Shown here: one piece after another, positions 1 through 8,650 of the stretch
Position numbering within the stretch: the first letter of the stretch is position 1
Layout of the letters: each line of letters starts with the position of its first letter
Assembly (NCBI RefSeq): GCF_042676045.1
Contig: NZ_JBHTJV010000003.1
Location: 310,001-374,000 of the forward strand
DNA: 64,000 nucleotides
From: Pseudahrensia aquimaris
GTDB taxonomy: Bacteria > Pseudomonadota > Alphaproteobacteria > Rhizobiales > Rhizobiaceae
Direction: 5' to 3'
The notes under the pieces: model-generated
Databases searched by the model: none
Seen by the model: only the letters and a program-made list of their open reading frames with translations
What the model was told of the DNA's origin: nothing
Position numbers and translations under genes: made by a program

Positions 1-54
1 CTGCTGACCAAAGACGATCTGGCCGTCGAAATCGCTGCTTTTCTTCATTCTTGA
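1..54 (+). CDS. C-terminal end of an upstream gene (partial)
   Basis: An open frame runs from the first base of the window to a TGA at 52-54 and encodes only the last 17 residues, ending AAFLHS. It lies 16 bases before the next gene on the same strand, so the two may be co-transcribed. The tail resembles the final helix of many alpha/beta hydrolases, but it is too short to assign a family. Confidence 0.5.
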   Translation: MLTKDDLAVEIAAFLHS

Positions 55-70
55 AACTGGAACCAAACCC

Positions 71-925
71 ATGCGCCTCGTTACTTATTCATCAGCCAAT
101 CTCGGCGGCCCGCGCATTGGCGCTATGACGGAAGAAGGGCTGGTGGACCTGACCGAAGCCTGCGGTGTTACGTCAATGCGGGCCTTCCTTGAAGATGGAC
201 TGCAAGCCAAAGCGCAGACGCATGTGGATGGCGCCCGTGAATTTGTGAGCGACTACCGCCTTGATCTGCCCATCGCTGATCCCGGCAGGATATTCTGCAT
301 CGGCGTAAACTACATGAACCGCAACGAGGAATATAAGGACGGCCAAGCAGCGCCGACGAACCCTTCGGTGTTTATGCGCGGCCCACTTTCCTTCGTTCCG
401 CATGGCCGCGATCTGGTCATTCCGCCGGAATCAGAGCAACTCGATTATGAGGGCGAGATTGTGCTGGTGATTGGACGTCCGGGACGCCGTATTTCAAAGG
501 CGAAGGCGCTGGACCACGTGGCCGGTCTGACAATCATGAACGAAGGCACAATCCGCGACTGGGTGCGGCATGCCAAGTTTAATGTCACGCAGGGCAAAAA
601 CTTCGACCGCACGGGTGGCCTTGGCCCTTGGATCGAGACTGATCTTTCCGGAATCGATGTAACCAATATGACGGTTGAAACGCGGGTGAACGGCGAAGTG
701 CGCCAGAGCGACACGACTGCTTCGATGGCGTTCCCTTTCGCCAAGATCATCGAATACCTCTCCACCTTCACCACTCTGCAAATTGGAGACGTGATCGCAA
801 CCGGTACGCCAACAGGCGCGGGCGCACGGTTCGACCCGCCGATCTGGCTGAAACAGGGCGATGTGGTGGAGGTTTCGGTTGAAGGCGTTGGCACGCTGGT
901 CAACGGCGTGATCAACGAGGCTTAA
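71..925 (+). CDS. Fumarylacetoacetate hydrolase family protein
   Basis: The 284-residue protein has the FAH-family fold signature: a cap region (about 1-70), then the conserved core with the metal-site motif DYEGE (about 125-129), NEGTIRDW (about 157-164) and the C-terminal IATGTPTGAG loop. Relatives are Mg2+-dependent cytosolic hydrolases, decarboxylases or isomerases acting on C-C bonds of beta-diketo acids, usually in breakdown of aromatic compounds or sugar acids. The substrate cannot be told from sequence. The gene lies 16 bases after the partial upstream gene and overlaps the convergent ABC transporter gene by 4 bases. The ATG at 71 gives the usual family length; the Shine-Dalgarno is weak. 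Confidence 0.88.
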   Translation: MRLVTYSSANLGGPRIGAMTEEGLVDLTEACGVTSMRAFLEDGLQAKAQTHVDGAREFVSDYRLDLPIADPGRIFCIGVNYMNRNEEYKDGQAAPTNPSVFMRGPLSFVPHGRDLVIPPESEQLDYEGEIVLVIGRPGRRISKAKALDHVAGLTIMNEGTIRDWVRHAKFNVTQGKNFDRTGGLGPWIETDLSGIDVTNMTVETRVNGEVRQSDTTASMAFPFAKIIEYLSTFTTLQIGDVIATGTPTGAGARFDPPIWLKQGDVVEVSVEGVGTLVNGVINEA

Positions 926-2757
926 CCGCCAACGAAACCGCCCGATTGCCGCTCCCAAAGCCGGAAATACGCGCCTTTGGCCTTAAGCAACTCCTGGTGC
1001 GTTCCGTCCTCGACGATCTTACCCTCCTCCATCACGATAATGCGCTGGAGGTTTTGTAGGGTGGAGAGACGGTGGGCAATGGCGACCACAGTTTTGCCTT
1101 CCATCAGATCGGCCAAATGCTCTTGAATGGCCGCTTCAACTTCTGAATCGAGCGCGGATGTGGCTTCGTCCAGCAGCAATATCGGTGCGTTTTTCAAGAA
1201 CACGCGGGCAAGAGCGATTCGCTGGCGCTGGCCACCAGAAAGCTTCACGCCACGTTCGCCCACATGGGTGTCGTAACCTGTCCTGCCCCGAACATCTTTC
1301 AGCTTCACGATAAACTCATGCGCCTTGGCGCGGCGGGCCGCTTGTTCGACCTCCGCGTCAGTCGCATCGGGTTTGCCGTATGTGATGTTGTCTTTGATCG
1401 AGCGGTGCAGCAGGGCGGTGTCTTGGGTGACGATACCCATCTGGGCGCGGAGCGACGGTTGGGTGACTGATGTGATATCGGTGCCGTCGATGGTGATTGC
1501 CCCTCCATCAATATCGTGAAAGCGCAGCAGTAGGTTCATCAACGTGGTTTTGCCAACACCCGACTGGCCGACAATGCCTACCGTCTCGCCCGGCTGGATG
1601 GTAAGATTGAAGTCTTCGATCACAGCATCCGTGCCTTCATAGGCAAAGCTCACCTGCTTAAACTCGATTTCACCTCGGGCTTCGCCAAGTGGCTTCGCGT
1701 TGCCGGCGTCTTTAATGGTCGGTTCACGAGCGATCAGTTCTGCGGAATTTTGCACTGTGCCGAAGTTGCGGAACAGACCGTTGAGCAGGCCGAGCATCCG
1801 ACCCATAAGCAGGTTGAGCCGAAGGCAAAGAGCCAGAACGATGGAGACTTCGCCAACGCTCAGTGCCTCTGTGGTGTAGAGATAGAGCGCCAGCGCAGCG
1901 ATGATGACCAGCATTACCGAAGACATGGCATGATAAGCCATGCGCATGCCGGAAACGGCGCGGGTGAAACTGCGCAGAACCGTCAGCACATTGTCCCACG
2001 CTTCGCGGATGAAGGCATCGTTGCGATTCTCCGCGCTGTAGAGTTTGAGCGTGCGGATGTTGCTGTAACCGTCCACGATGCGGCCTGTGACGCGAGCGGT
2101 TGCGTCGGCTGTTGCACGGCCACGGTCGCGAATTTTGGGGATGATGATAAAGGCGATTGCGGCCACCCCGCCGAACCAGATCAGCACAGGCACAAGCAAG
2201 CGCCAATCCAGCGACGCCAGAACAACGAGAGTGGTGAAGGCAAAGACGGCAATGAACCAGATGATCTGCAAAAGACTGACCATGAAATCGCCCGCCGCCT
2301 GCCCGGCCTGCCAGATTTTGCTGGAAACACGGCCTGCCATTTCCTCGTCGAAGAAAGAAACGTCCTGACGCGAGATGGCGCGGTGGGATTGCCAGCGCAC
2401 GAAGGTGAAGAAATCCGGCACGACGATCTGTTCTTCCAGCGCAGCGGTGGCGACAAACAGAATGGCGCGCACGACACCCACGAGTAGGGCCATCCACAAC
2501 AGGGTCGCTCCGTGATCGGCAAAGAAACTCTGCGGGCCCGAAGCGTTCATCATGTCCACCACCCAGCCGACAAAGGTGAACAGCGCAGCTTCAACCAGCG
2601 CCACGATGCCACCAAGCACCAGCATGGCAATAAACATGCCGGGCATCTGGCTGGCATAGTGGCGAATGAAGCCCATGCCGCTCGTTGGCGGCCGACCGGG
2701 ATCGGGCCGCTCAAAGGGCCGCGCAAAACGTTCGAAGAATCGGAAAAACTGGTCCAT
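922..2757 (-). CDS. ABC exporter half-transporter, permease fused to ATPase (second of a pair)
   Basis: A 611-residue type IV ABC half-transporter. An N-terminal six-helix transmembrane domain (about 35-330) precedes the nucleotide-binding domain, with Walker A GQSGVGKTT (about 397), signature LSGGQ (about 506), Walker B ILLLDEATSALD (about 526) and a His switch AIAHR. This is the MsbA/multidrug class that exports lipids, drugs or peptides across the inner membrane. The neighbouring gene 2789..4651 is a close paralogue on the same strand with only 31 bases between them, so the two probably form a heterodimer. Both have a catalytic Glu after Walker B, so neither ATPase site looks degenerate. 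Substrate unknown. Confidence 0.92.
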   Translation of the reverse strand: MDQFFRFFERFARPFERPDPGRPPTSGMGFIRHYASQMPGMFIAMLVLGGIVALVEAALFTFVGWVVDMMNASGPQSFFADHGATLLWMALLVGVVRAILFVATAALEEQIVVPDFFTFVRWQSHRAISRQDVSFFDEEMAGRVSSKIWQAGQAAGDFMVSLLQIIWFIAVFAFTTLVVLASLDWRLLVPVLIWFGGVAAIAFIIIPKIRDRGRATADATARVTGRIVDGYSNIRTLKLYSAENRNDAFIREAWDNVLTVLRSFTRAVSGMRMAYHAMSSVMLVIIAALALYLYTTEALSVGEVSIVLALCLRLNLLMGRMLGLLNGLFRNFGTVQNSAELIAREPTIKDAGNAKPLGEARGEIEFKQVSFAYEGTDAVIEDFNLTIQPGETVGIVGQSGVGKTTLMNLLLRFHDIDGGAITIDGTDITSVTQPSLRAQMGIVTQDTALLHRSIKDNITYGKPDATDAEVEQAARRAKAHEFIVKLKDVRGRTGYDTHVGERGVKLSGGQRQRIALARVFLKNAPILLLDEATSALDSEVEAAIQEHLADLMEGKTVVAIAHRLSTLQNLQRIIVMEEGKIVEDGTHQELLKAKGAYFRLWERQSGGFVGG

Positions 2758-2788
2758 GGGTTACGCTAGAGATGGCGAGCGACGGGCG

Positions 2789-4651
2789 CTATTGCGCCGC
2801 CACGTCGCTTGCCTCGTCAATGATGAAACCGCCCGATTGCCGCGCCCAGAGAGAAGCGTAGAGATCGCCGTTGGCCACCAGTTCATCGTGGGTGCCCTGC
2901 TCAACGATTTCGCCCCCATCCAGAACAATAAGCCGATCCATATTCGCTATGGTGGACAAGCGGTGAGCAATTGCGAGCACGGTCTTGCCTTCCATCAGGT
3001 TGAACAATTGCTCCTGAATGATGGCTTCCACTTCAGAATCGAGCGCAGACGTGGCTTCGTCCAAAATCAGAATTGGCGCGTCTTTCAGGAACACGCGGGC
3101 AATCGCTACGCGCTGCCGCTGGCCGCCGGAGAGTTTGACGCCTCGTTCGCCAACCTGCGCGTCGTAGCCCTTGTTTCCCTCGGCATCTTCCAATCCCAAA
3201 ATAAACTCGTGAGCATTGGCCTTCTTCGCAGCGGCGATCACCTCGTCATCGCTCGCATCGGGGCGGCCGTAGGCGATGTTTTCGCGCACGGAGCGGTGCA
3301 GGAGCGAGGTATCCTGCGTCACCACAGCAATTTTCGAGCGCAGGCTTTCCTGAGTAACTTCGGCAATGTTCTGACCATCAATCGAAACGTTGCCGCCGTT
3401 GATATCGTAGAGCCTAAGCAACACGTTCATGAGCGTGGTTTTACCCGCGCCGGAGCGGCCAATCAGCCCGACCTTCTCGCCCGGCGCGAGGGTAAGGTTC
3501 ATGTCTTTGATGACTGTGCCGTGCTTATCATAGGTGAAGGTGACGCCATCGAAACGCACCTCGCCTTTCGAAACCGTCAACGGCTTGGCGTTGGGCTTGT
3601 CGAGAACAGAGCGCTCCTGCGCGATCGTGTTCATGCCGTCGATGGCCATGCCGATGTTTTCAAACAGACCGGCCATTTCCCACATAATCCAGTGCGACAT
3701 GCCGTTAAGGCGGGTCACCAGAGCAGCCGCGACGGCAACAGCGGCAACGGTCGCCGCACCATCAAGCCACTGCCAGATCGCTATGCCGCCAACGGATGCC
3801 AGCAGCAGCTTGTTGATGATCGTGAGCGTGACATGCATCCCCGTTGAGAGGCGCATTTGCGGGTGCACTGTCTCAAGGAACTTATCCATGCTCTCCTTGG
3901 CATAAGTGATCTCACGCCCTGCATGGGCGAACAGCTTCACCGTTGAGATGTTGGTATAGCTATCGACGATGCGTCCCGTCATCGACGAACGCGCATCCGC
4001 CTGCCTGCGCGAAATGACAGCCATGCGCGGCAGAAAGTATTTCATCGTGAGGCCGTAAGCGATCAGCCAGACAATGAACGGCACCATGAGCAGTGTGTCG
4101 AAAGAGGCGATCAGCACGAGCGCGCCGAGAAAATAAACGCCGACGTAAACGAAAACATCGAGGATTTTCATCACCGTTTCGCGCACGCCAAGGGCTGTCT
4201 GCATCACCTTGGTGGCGACGCGACCGGCATATTCATCTTGATAGAACTGCATGGACTGGCCGAGCATATAGCAGTGGGCCTGCCAGCGGATGATTTGCGG
4301 GTAGTTGCCGATCACCGTTTGGTGCAACACCAACGACCACGCCAGAATGATCAGCGGCAGCAAGACAACCGTTACGAAGGCCATCCAGACAAGATACGCC
4401 CCCTCCTGCTGGAGGAAAGTTTCGCGGTCCGCATTGGACAGCCAATCGACGATGTTTCCCAAAAACGCGAACAGCGAAATTTCGATCACAGCGACGAGCG
4501 CACCCAATACGCCCATCAGCGCAAGCCAGGGCCAGATGCCTTTGGAATAATGCCAGCAGAAAGCGACCAGCCCTTTGGGAGGCGTGGTCGGTTCTTCTGG
4601 CGGATAAGGCTCAATGAAGCCTTCAAACCATGTGTAAAGTCGGCTCAACAT
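2789..4651 (-). CDS. ABC exporter half-transporter, permease fused to ATPase (first of a pair)
   Basis: A 620-residue ABC half-transporter with a transmembrane domain (about 40-340) and ATPase domain: Walker A GRSGAGKTT (about 398), LSGGQ (about 507), Walker B ILILDEATSALD. The frame is open upstream to 4816, but I chose the ATG at 4651 (starting MLSRLYTWFEG) because it aligns with the start of the paralogue at 922..2757 and the extra Arg/Ser-rich stretch is not family-like. This start follows the stop of the small membrane-protein gene 4653..4907 by one base (TGACATG), which suggests translational coupling. It likely dimerises with the paralogue downstream; the exported substrate is unknown. 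Confidence 0.92.
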   Translation of the reverse strand: MLSRLYTWFEGFIEPYPPEEPTTPPKGLVAFCWHYSKGIWPWLALMGVLGALVAVIEISLFAFLGNIVDWLSNADRETFLQQEGAYLVWMAFVTVVLLPLIILAWSLVLHQTVIGNYPQIIRWQAHCYMLGQSMQFYQDEYAGRVATKVMQTALGVRETVMKILDVFVYVGVYFLGALVLIASFDTLLMVPFIVWLIAYGLTMKYFLPRMAVISRRQADARSSMTGRIVDSYTNISTVKLFAHAGREITYAKESMDKFLETVHPQMRLSTGMHVTLTIINKLLLASVGGIAIWQWLDGAATVAAVAVAAALVTRLNGMSHWIMWEMAGLFENIGMAIDGMNTIAQERSVLDKPNAKPLTVSKGEVRFDGVTFTYDKHGTVIKDMNLTLAPGEKVGLIGRSGAGKTTLMNVLLRLYDINGGNVSIDGQNIAEVTQESLRSKIAVVTQDTSLLHRSVRENIAYGRPDASDDEVIAAAKKANAHEFILGLEDAEGNKGYDAQVGERGVKLSGGQRQRVAIARVFLKDAPILILDEATSALDSEVEAIIQEQLFNLMEGKTVLAIAHRLSTIANMDRLIVLDGGEIVEQGTHDELVANGDLYASLWARQSGGFIIDEASDVAAQ

Positions 4652-4652
4652 G

Positions 4653-4907
4653 TCAGGCCCTGCTTTTGTGATTGATCGGCGCCGTGGCGCACGCATCGGG
4701 GAAAGCACGCGGGAACTTCGGACGCAATGCGTGTCCGGGCTCACACTTGTTGTAGTGCGGGCTGGCCTCACTTGGAAGCGTGACAACATGGCGGGTGACC
4801 ACAAACGCCGTCGCAACCTGCAAGGCGCAGATGACGACCAGTGTGGCGACCAGCCACTTATTGATGTGGTTTCGCTTGCGCGGTTTGATTTTGGTATTGT
4901 CAGTCAT
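4653..4907 (-). CDS. Small single-pass membrane protein ahead of the ABC exporter pair
   Basis: An 84-residue protein with a basic N-terminus (KIKPRKRNH), one clear hydrophobic segment (about 18-40) and a short polar tail rich in Pro and His with two Cys. Its stop codon lies one base before the ATG of the ABC transporter 2789..4651, the spacing expected of a coupled operon leader gene. The positive-inside rule predicts an N-in topology. I recognise no family. It could be an accessory subunit or just a conserved-looking open frame; the coupling and well-formed membrane segment argue for a real gene. Confidence 0.5.
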   Translation of the reverse strand: MTDNTKIKPRKRNHINKWLVATLVVICALQVATAFVVTRHVVTLPSEASPHYNKCEPGHALRPKFPRAFPDACATAPINHKSRA

Positions 4908-4926
4908 TGGATCAGTTCCGAAAATT

Positions 4927-4949
4927 GAAAGCCTTGCGTGGAGGCTTTC
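4927..4949 (-). other. Inverted repeat in the 5' leader of the ABC exporter operon
   Basis: GAAAGCC and GGCTTTC, 7-base perfect arms with a 9-base loop, lie about 20 bases upstream of the small membrane-protein start. On the minus strand the hairpin is followed by CAATTTTC, so it could be a weak terminator or attenuator, or an operator. Confidence 0.3.
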
Positions 4950-5020
4950 GGGAGCTAATCCTCTGCGAAAGCCGCTAGCGAGCGCCGACCTCGTGGGTGG
5001 CGGGCAAAAGGGAAACGTAC

Positions 5021-5095
5021 ATGATCATCGCAGTTCTCCTTGCGGTTTCGTTCTGCTGCTCCATAACTGGCGTCTGGCAGTTGCGGCAAGGGTAA
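5021..5095 (+). CDS. Possible 24-residue hydrophobic microprotein
   Basis: A 25-codon frame starts at an ATG preceded by AAAAGGGAAA with good spacing and encodes a mostly hydrophobic peptide beginning MIIAVLLAV, with two Cys and a GQLR-like polar end (WQLRQG). It lies 55 bases upstream of trmL on the same strand and might be a membrane micropeptide or a leader. No family is recognised and chance cannot be excluded at this length. Confidence 0.25.
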   Translation: MIIAVLLAVSFCCSITGVWQLRQG

Positions 5096-5150
5096 GTCTG
5101 CTCACAAACCATGTCTAGCTGCAACATTTTGGATTTTCACCAGAGCCACC

Positions 5151-5606
5151 ATGCCTCTCCACATCGCCCTCTTCCAACCGGACATCCCCGGCAATACTGG
5201 CACGATCTTACGCCTTGGGGCGTGTTTGGACTGCCGTGTTCACATCGTCGAGCCTGCTGGTTTTCGGCTTGATGACAAAAGCTTACGCCGGGCGGGTATG
5301 GACTATCTGGAATTAGCGGCTCTCCAGCGCCATACGGATTGGGAGCAGTTTCTGAAATGGCGGGACGAGGAAAAGGTTCGGCTGATCCTGTTCACGACGA
5401 AGGCGGAACGCGCCTATACGGATTTCTCCTACAATGAAGGCGACTGCCTGCTTTTTGGCCGCGAGACTGCCGGTGTGCCAGACGATGTGCACGAAAGTTG
5501 CGACGAACGCGTGACGATTCCCATGGCGGCGCAGGCGCGTTCTCTCAATCTGGCGATGAGTGTTGCGATGGGCGCGGGCGAGGCTTTACGGCAGATCGGA
5601 CGTTAG
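5151..5606 (+). CDS. trmL: tRNA (cytidine(34)-2'-O)-methyltransferase
   Basis: This 151-residue SPOUT-class enzyme uses S-adenosylmethionine to 2'-O-methylate the wobble nucleotide of tRNA-Leu isoacceptors in the cytosol. The trefoil-knot motifs are all present: FQPDIPGNTGTILRL near the N-terminus (motif 1), LLFGRETAGVP (motif 2, about 102-112) and IPMAAQARSLNLAMS (motif 3). The length matches the minimal single-domain TrmL family. It overlaps the convergent GNAT gene by 4 bases. The start codon is the only one before the conserved N-terminal strand; upstream SD is weak. Confidence 0.93.
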   Translation: MPLHIALFQPDIPGNTGTILRLGACLDCRVHIVEPAGFRLDDKSLRRAGMDYLELAALQRHTDWEQFLKWRDEEKVRLILFTTKAERAYTDFSYNEGDCLLFGRETAGVPDDVHESCDERVTIPMAAQARSLNLAMSVAMGAGEALRQIGR

Positions 5607-6070
5607 AGGGTTTTTACCATGTGGCGATGCGGAATGCCTGCATCCATAAAGTCGTCGCCTTGGGCTTTGAAACCGAGTTTTTCATAAAAGCCCAGCGCGT
5701 CTGTCTGCGCGTCCAGCACAATTTGTGTAACCGCCGGATGGATTCTCGCATAGTCAAGCATCGCGGCCATCATGTTGTCGCCGTAGCCTCTTCCGCGGTG
5801 GCTCTTCACCACAACCAGACGGCCGATCTTCATTGTTCCGCTGTATCGTGTGTTGTTCTCGATCATCGGCTCCAGCGGAATCATCCGGCCGGCGGCAACG
5901 GGTTCATCATCAAGCAGTCCAAGAAAATGCACCGCGCTCAGACAGTCGGCCTCGTCGATTTCCAACTCTTCGGGCACCCCCTGCTCTTCCACAAATACCG
6001 TGTGGCGCAGCCGGAAGCAGGTCTCAATGTCGGCTTCAGACAGAGCTAGCCGAACTTGCATTGCCGCCAC
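5603..6070 (-). CDS. GNAT family N-acetyltransferase
   Basis: A 155-residue single-domain acetyltransferase of the ElaA/Gcn5 type. The acetyl-CoA pyrophosphate-binding loop RGRGYGDNMM (motif A) and preceding strand IGRLVVVKSHRG are clear, followed by the C-terminal LDAQTDALGFYEKLGF motif typical of the family. The opening, IETCFRLRHTVFVEEQGVP, is characteristic of ElaA-like proteins. Substrate not predictable. Two bases separate it from the upstream gene 6073..6333 on the same strand, so they are likely co-transcribed. Confidence 0.88.
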   Translation of the reverse strand: MAAMQVRLALSEADIETCFRLRHTVFVEEQGVPEELEIDEADCLSAVHFLGLLDDEPVAAGRMIPLEPMIENNTRYSGTMKIGRLVVVKSHRGRGYGDNMMAAMLDYARIHPAVTQIVLDAQTDALGFYEKLGFKAQGDDFMDAGIPHRHMVKTL

Positions 6071-6072
6071 GC

Positions 6073-6333
6073 TCAGTCCGCCGTTGGCAAGCGCACCATG
6101 GTGAACTCTATCGTTTCATCCGGCAGTAAACGCCAGCTTTCAACGCGGGTCCAATAGGCAGCTTTGGGAAAATCATCGAGCCATTGTTGCGCGGTCGCAC
6201 GCGCTTCATCACGCGGAAGCTGATAGCAGGCGCGCACCAAGCCGTCCTTGTCTTTGCGGGGGCGAACGGCAGCTTGCCGCGCTCTTTCCAAGGCTGGCGC
6301 ATGGGATGGCTGGTTGTGGTTCAATTCACTCAT
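6073..6333 (-). CDS. Conserved hypothetical small protein
   Basis: An 86-residue soluble protein with no signal or membrane segment. It has a basic N-terminal third and a compact C-terminal part (about 40-86) containing WLDDFPKAAYWTRVESWRLLP and a final strand IEFTMVRLP, which reads like a small alpha/beta domain. I chose the ATG at 6333 over one 12 codons upstream because the upstream part is Cys/His-rich and unlike the rest. It sits 2 bases before the GNAT gene on the same strand. No function is assigned. Confidence 0.6.
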   Translation of the reverse strand: MSELNHNQPSHAPALERARQAAVRPRKDKDGLVRACYQLPRDEARATAQQWLDDFPKAAYWTRVESWRLLPDETIEFTMVRLPTAD

Positions 6334-6451
6334 GGACGCGATACTCCGCAGACAATGTGTCTGTCGCACATAAAATGGGAAACTGCGGCACGAGGAGTCA
6401 AGTATGGCTTTCCAAACAAGGCTTGCCTGCTACGCCAAGACTATGGCACTT

Positions 6452-6474
6452 CGTGGACACAATGACTGTCCACG
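6452..6474. promoter_or_regulatory. Perfect inverted repeat just upstream of hemF
   Basis: CGTGGACA and TGTCCACG, 8-base perfect arms around a 7-base centre (CAATGAC), end 11 bases before the hemF ATG. It may be an operator for a dimeric regulator of haem synthesis or an mRNA hairpin controlling access to the start site; its GGAAAC ribosome-binding region lies immediately after the second arm. Confidence 0.45.
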
Positions 6475-6485
6475 GAAACTGACAC

Positions 6486-7400
6486 ATGCGCGACCGCCAC
6501 GCTTTGCCCGCTGGGCTGCCTGAAAACATCGAAGCGAAAAAGCAAACTGCACGGGATTGGTTCGAAACACTGCGCGACGACATTTGCGCAAGGCTTGAAG
6601 CGCTTGAAGATGCGGTTGAAGGCCCATTGTCTAATCAGGAACCGGGCCGCTTCGAACGCACGCCGTGGAGCCGTGACGACGGCAAGGGCGGCGGCGGCGT
6701 TATGTCGATCATGAAGGGCCGCGTTTTTGAAAAAGTGGGCGTCCATGTCTCTACAGTGTATGGGGAATTTTCCGAGGCGTTCCGGGCGCAAATGCCTGGT
6801 GGTGATGAAGACCCCCGTTTTTGGGCATCTGGCATTTCGCTGATCTGCCACCCGCAAAACCCGCACGTTCCTGCTGTTCACATGAACACACGCCAAGTTG
6901 TCACGACCCGCCAGTGGTTCGGCGGAGGCGCAGACCTAACCCCCGTACTGGATGCGCGGCGGGTGCAAGACGATCCGGATTCAATCGCTTTCCACAAAGC
7001 CATGCAGGAAGCCTGCGATGCTCACGCGGTTGCTGATTATCCGATGATGAAAGAGTGGTGCGACGAGTATTTCTACCTACCCCACCGCGACGAACCGCGT
7101 GGTATTGGCGGTATCTTTTACGACTACCAACATTCAAGCGACGAAGATGGCGGATGGGATGCAGACTTCGCGTTCACGCAAGACGTAGGCCGCGCTTTTG
7201 CCGATATCTACCCGAAGATCGTAGCGGCAAACATGGAAAAGACCTGGACGGATGAACACCGCGAAGAACAATTGGTTCGGCGAGGTCGTTACGTCGAGTT
7301 CAACCTGCTGCACGACCGCGGTACTATATTTGGATTGAAGACGGGGGGCAATGTAAACAGCATTCTCTCTTCCATGCCGCCCGTGGTGAAATTTCCCTAG
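6486..7400 (+). CDS. hemF: Oxygen-dependent coproporphyrinogen III oxidase
   Basis: A 304-residue cytosolic enzyme that uses O2 to decarboxylate coproporphyrinogen III to protoporphyrinogen IX in haem synthesis. Family hallmarks are the central WFGGGADLTP motif, the preceding VPAVHMNTR segment with the catalytic-region His, and the C-terminal FNLLHDRGTIFGLKTGGN dimer/active-site stretch. Length is that of the normal bacterial enzyme. The gene is alone on the plus strand between two minus-strand genes and has a perfect inverted repeat just before its start (6452-6474), suggesting dedicated control. It ends 20 bases before the stop of the convergent CCA-adding enzyme gene. Confidence 0.96.
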   Translation: MRDRHALPAGLPENIEAKKQTARDWFETLRDDICARLEALEDAVEGPLSNQEPGRFERTPWSRDDGKGGGGVMSIMKGRVFEKVGVHVSTVYGEFSEAFRAQMPGGDEDPRFWASGISLICHPQNPHVPAVHMNTRQVVTTRQWFGGGADLTPVLDARRVQDDPDSIAFHKAMQEACDAHAVADYPMMKEWCDEYFYLPHRDEPRGIGGIFYDYQHSSDEDGGWDADFAFTQDVGRAFADIYPKIVAANMEKTWTDEHREEQLVRRGRYVEFNLLHDRGTIFGLKTGGNVNSILSSMPPVVKFP

Positions 7401-7420
7401 GCAGACCTTGTCAGAGCTTG

Positions 7421-8650
7421 TCAGACCTTCGCAAGGAGGAATTCTCGGCTCGCTTTGAAACCGGACGCAATCCATACCTCTTCAAGGCGCGTGAGAGTTT
7501 GTGCAATTTGGGGGCCGGGCTTCATGCCTGCGTCCAGCAAATCCTGACCGCGCACTGGCAATTCCGGCCTTTCCCATTTTGCGATTCTTTTGAGTCGCTT
7601 GGCGAGTTTTGTTGAACGTTTTTCATCGTTTTTGCCAATAGCGGTCGCGCAATCCAGGCGGATACGGTCCGACACGGCTTGAACGTTGCTGCGATAGAGC
7701 ATGGCGTCGAATTCTTGTTTGCTCTGCTTTTTCGGCAAGCTCTCCTGCCCTGCCCAAGCAATCAGCCTGTCGCGCACTTTGTTCGACAGTTTCAGCCGTT
7801 CCGCCAAACCAGCGACCTTGTCTTCCATCGGCGCGATGATCGACATAAGCCGCAGTACAGCATCGGCGTCCCATCCCAGCTCCTGTTCCGCTTCGACAAG
7901 CCCGTGAATGGCATCTATGCCCCAGTTTTCGCTTTCCGGAAGCACTTTTGACAACACGCCAGTCTGACGCATCCAAAGCAAAGCGCGAGACGGGTCCGGC
8001 GCGGCCAACATGCGCGATAATTCCTGCCAAATGCGTTCGGCGGACAAATCATCCAAGCCGTCTTTCAGTCGTGTGCAGGCCATCAGCCCCTTCGCATCGG
8101 GGCGGAATGTGCCGTACCAAGCGAAAAAGCGGAAGAAACGCAGGATGCGCAGATAGTCTTCCTCGATGCGCTTTTCGGCCATTCCGATGAAAATCACGTT
8201 CCGCGCCATTAGATCACCATAGCCACCGAGCGGGTCAAACACCGTGCCATCGGCTTCCAAATACAGTGCGTTCATCGTGAAATCGCGCCGCTCGGCATCT
8301 TCCAGCCAATCCGTGCCGAACGTCACCGTGGCGTGACGGCCATCGGTGTCGATATCCTTACGCAGGGTTGTCACTTCAAAGGTTTCACCGTCGATAAGCG
8401 CGGTGACGGTTCCATGGTCTATACCTGTAGGAATGGCCCGATGGCCCGCTTCTTCCAGCCTCATCGTCACGTCAGCAGGAATAAGCGTGGTCGCCACGTC
8501 CACGTCTTTGATAGCTTCACCGAGCAGCGAATTGCGCACGGCGCCGCCAGCGATTTTGGCTTCGCCACCATCGCTGTTCAATAGGGCAAGAAGTTCCTGC
8601 AAGGCCGGGGAATGCAGCCAGCTCTGATCGATTCTTGCAGGCGCAATCAT
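7421..8650 (-). CDS. cca: CCA tRNA nucleotidyltransferase / poly(A) polymerase family
   Basis: A 409-residue class II nucleotidyltransferase that adds or repairs the 3' CCA end of tRNAs. The N-terminal head shows GGAVRNSLLG (about 35-44), the catalytic DVD (about 49-51), and RRDFTMNALYL (about 117), followed by the neck helices (EDYLRILRFFRFFAWYG) and a helical body/tail. The length and the short divergent tail match the alphaproteobacterial form. It overlaps the upstream Nudix gene by ATGA (8647-8650), so translation is coupled. CCA-adding and poly(A)-polymerase paralogues cannot be told apart by motif alone; the genomic pairing with a CoA pyrophosphatase and DUF1285 gene is common in Hyphomicrobiales for the CCA enzyme. 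Confidence 0.92.
   Translation of the reverse strand: MIAPARIDQSWLHSPALQELLALLNSDGGEAKIAGGAVRNSLLGEAIKDVDVATTLIPADVTMRLEEAGHRAIPTGIDHGTVTALIDGETFEVTTLRKDIDTDGRHATVTFGTDWLEDAERRDFTMNALYLEADGTVFDPLGGYGDLMARNVIFIGMAEKRIEEDYLRILRFFRFFAWYGTFRPDAKGLMACTRLKDGLDDLSAERIWQELSRMLAAPDPSRALLWMRQTGVLSKVLPESENWGIDAIHGLVEAEQELGWDADAVLRLMSIIAPMEDKVAGLAERLKLSNKVRDRLIAWAGQESLPKKQSKQEFDAMLYRSNVQAVSDRIRLDCATAIGKNDEKRSTKLAKRLKRIAKWERPELPVRGQDLLDAGMKPGPQIAQTLTRLEEVWIASGFKASREFLLAKV

Noticed and set aside
2666..3847. Open frame of 393 codons on the plus strand opposite the ABC exporters
   Set aside because: Lies entirely antisense to the two well-supported ABC transporter genes; composition and codon use are those of a shadow frame, with no domain.
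4927..4949. Riboswitch in the ABC exporter leader
   Set aside because: Only one simple hairpin is present; no conserved aptamer architecture can be seen.
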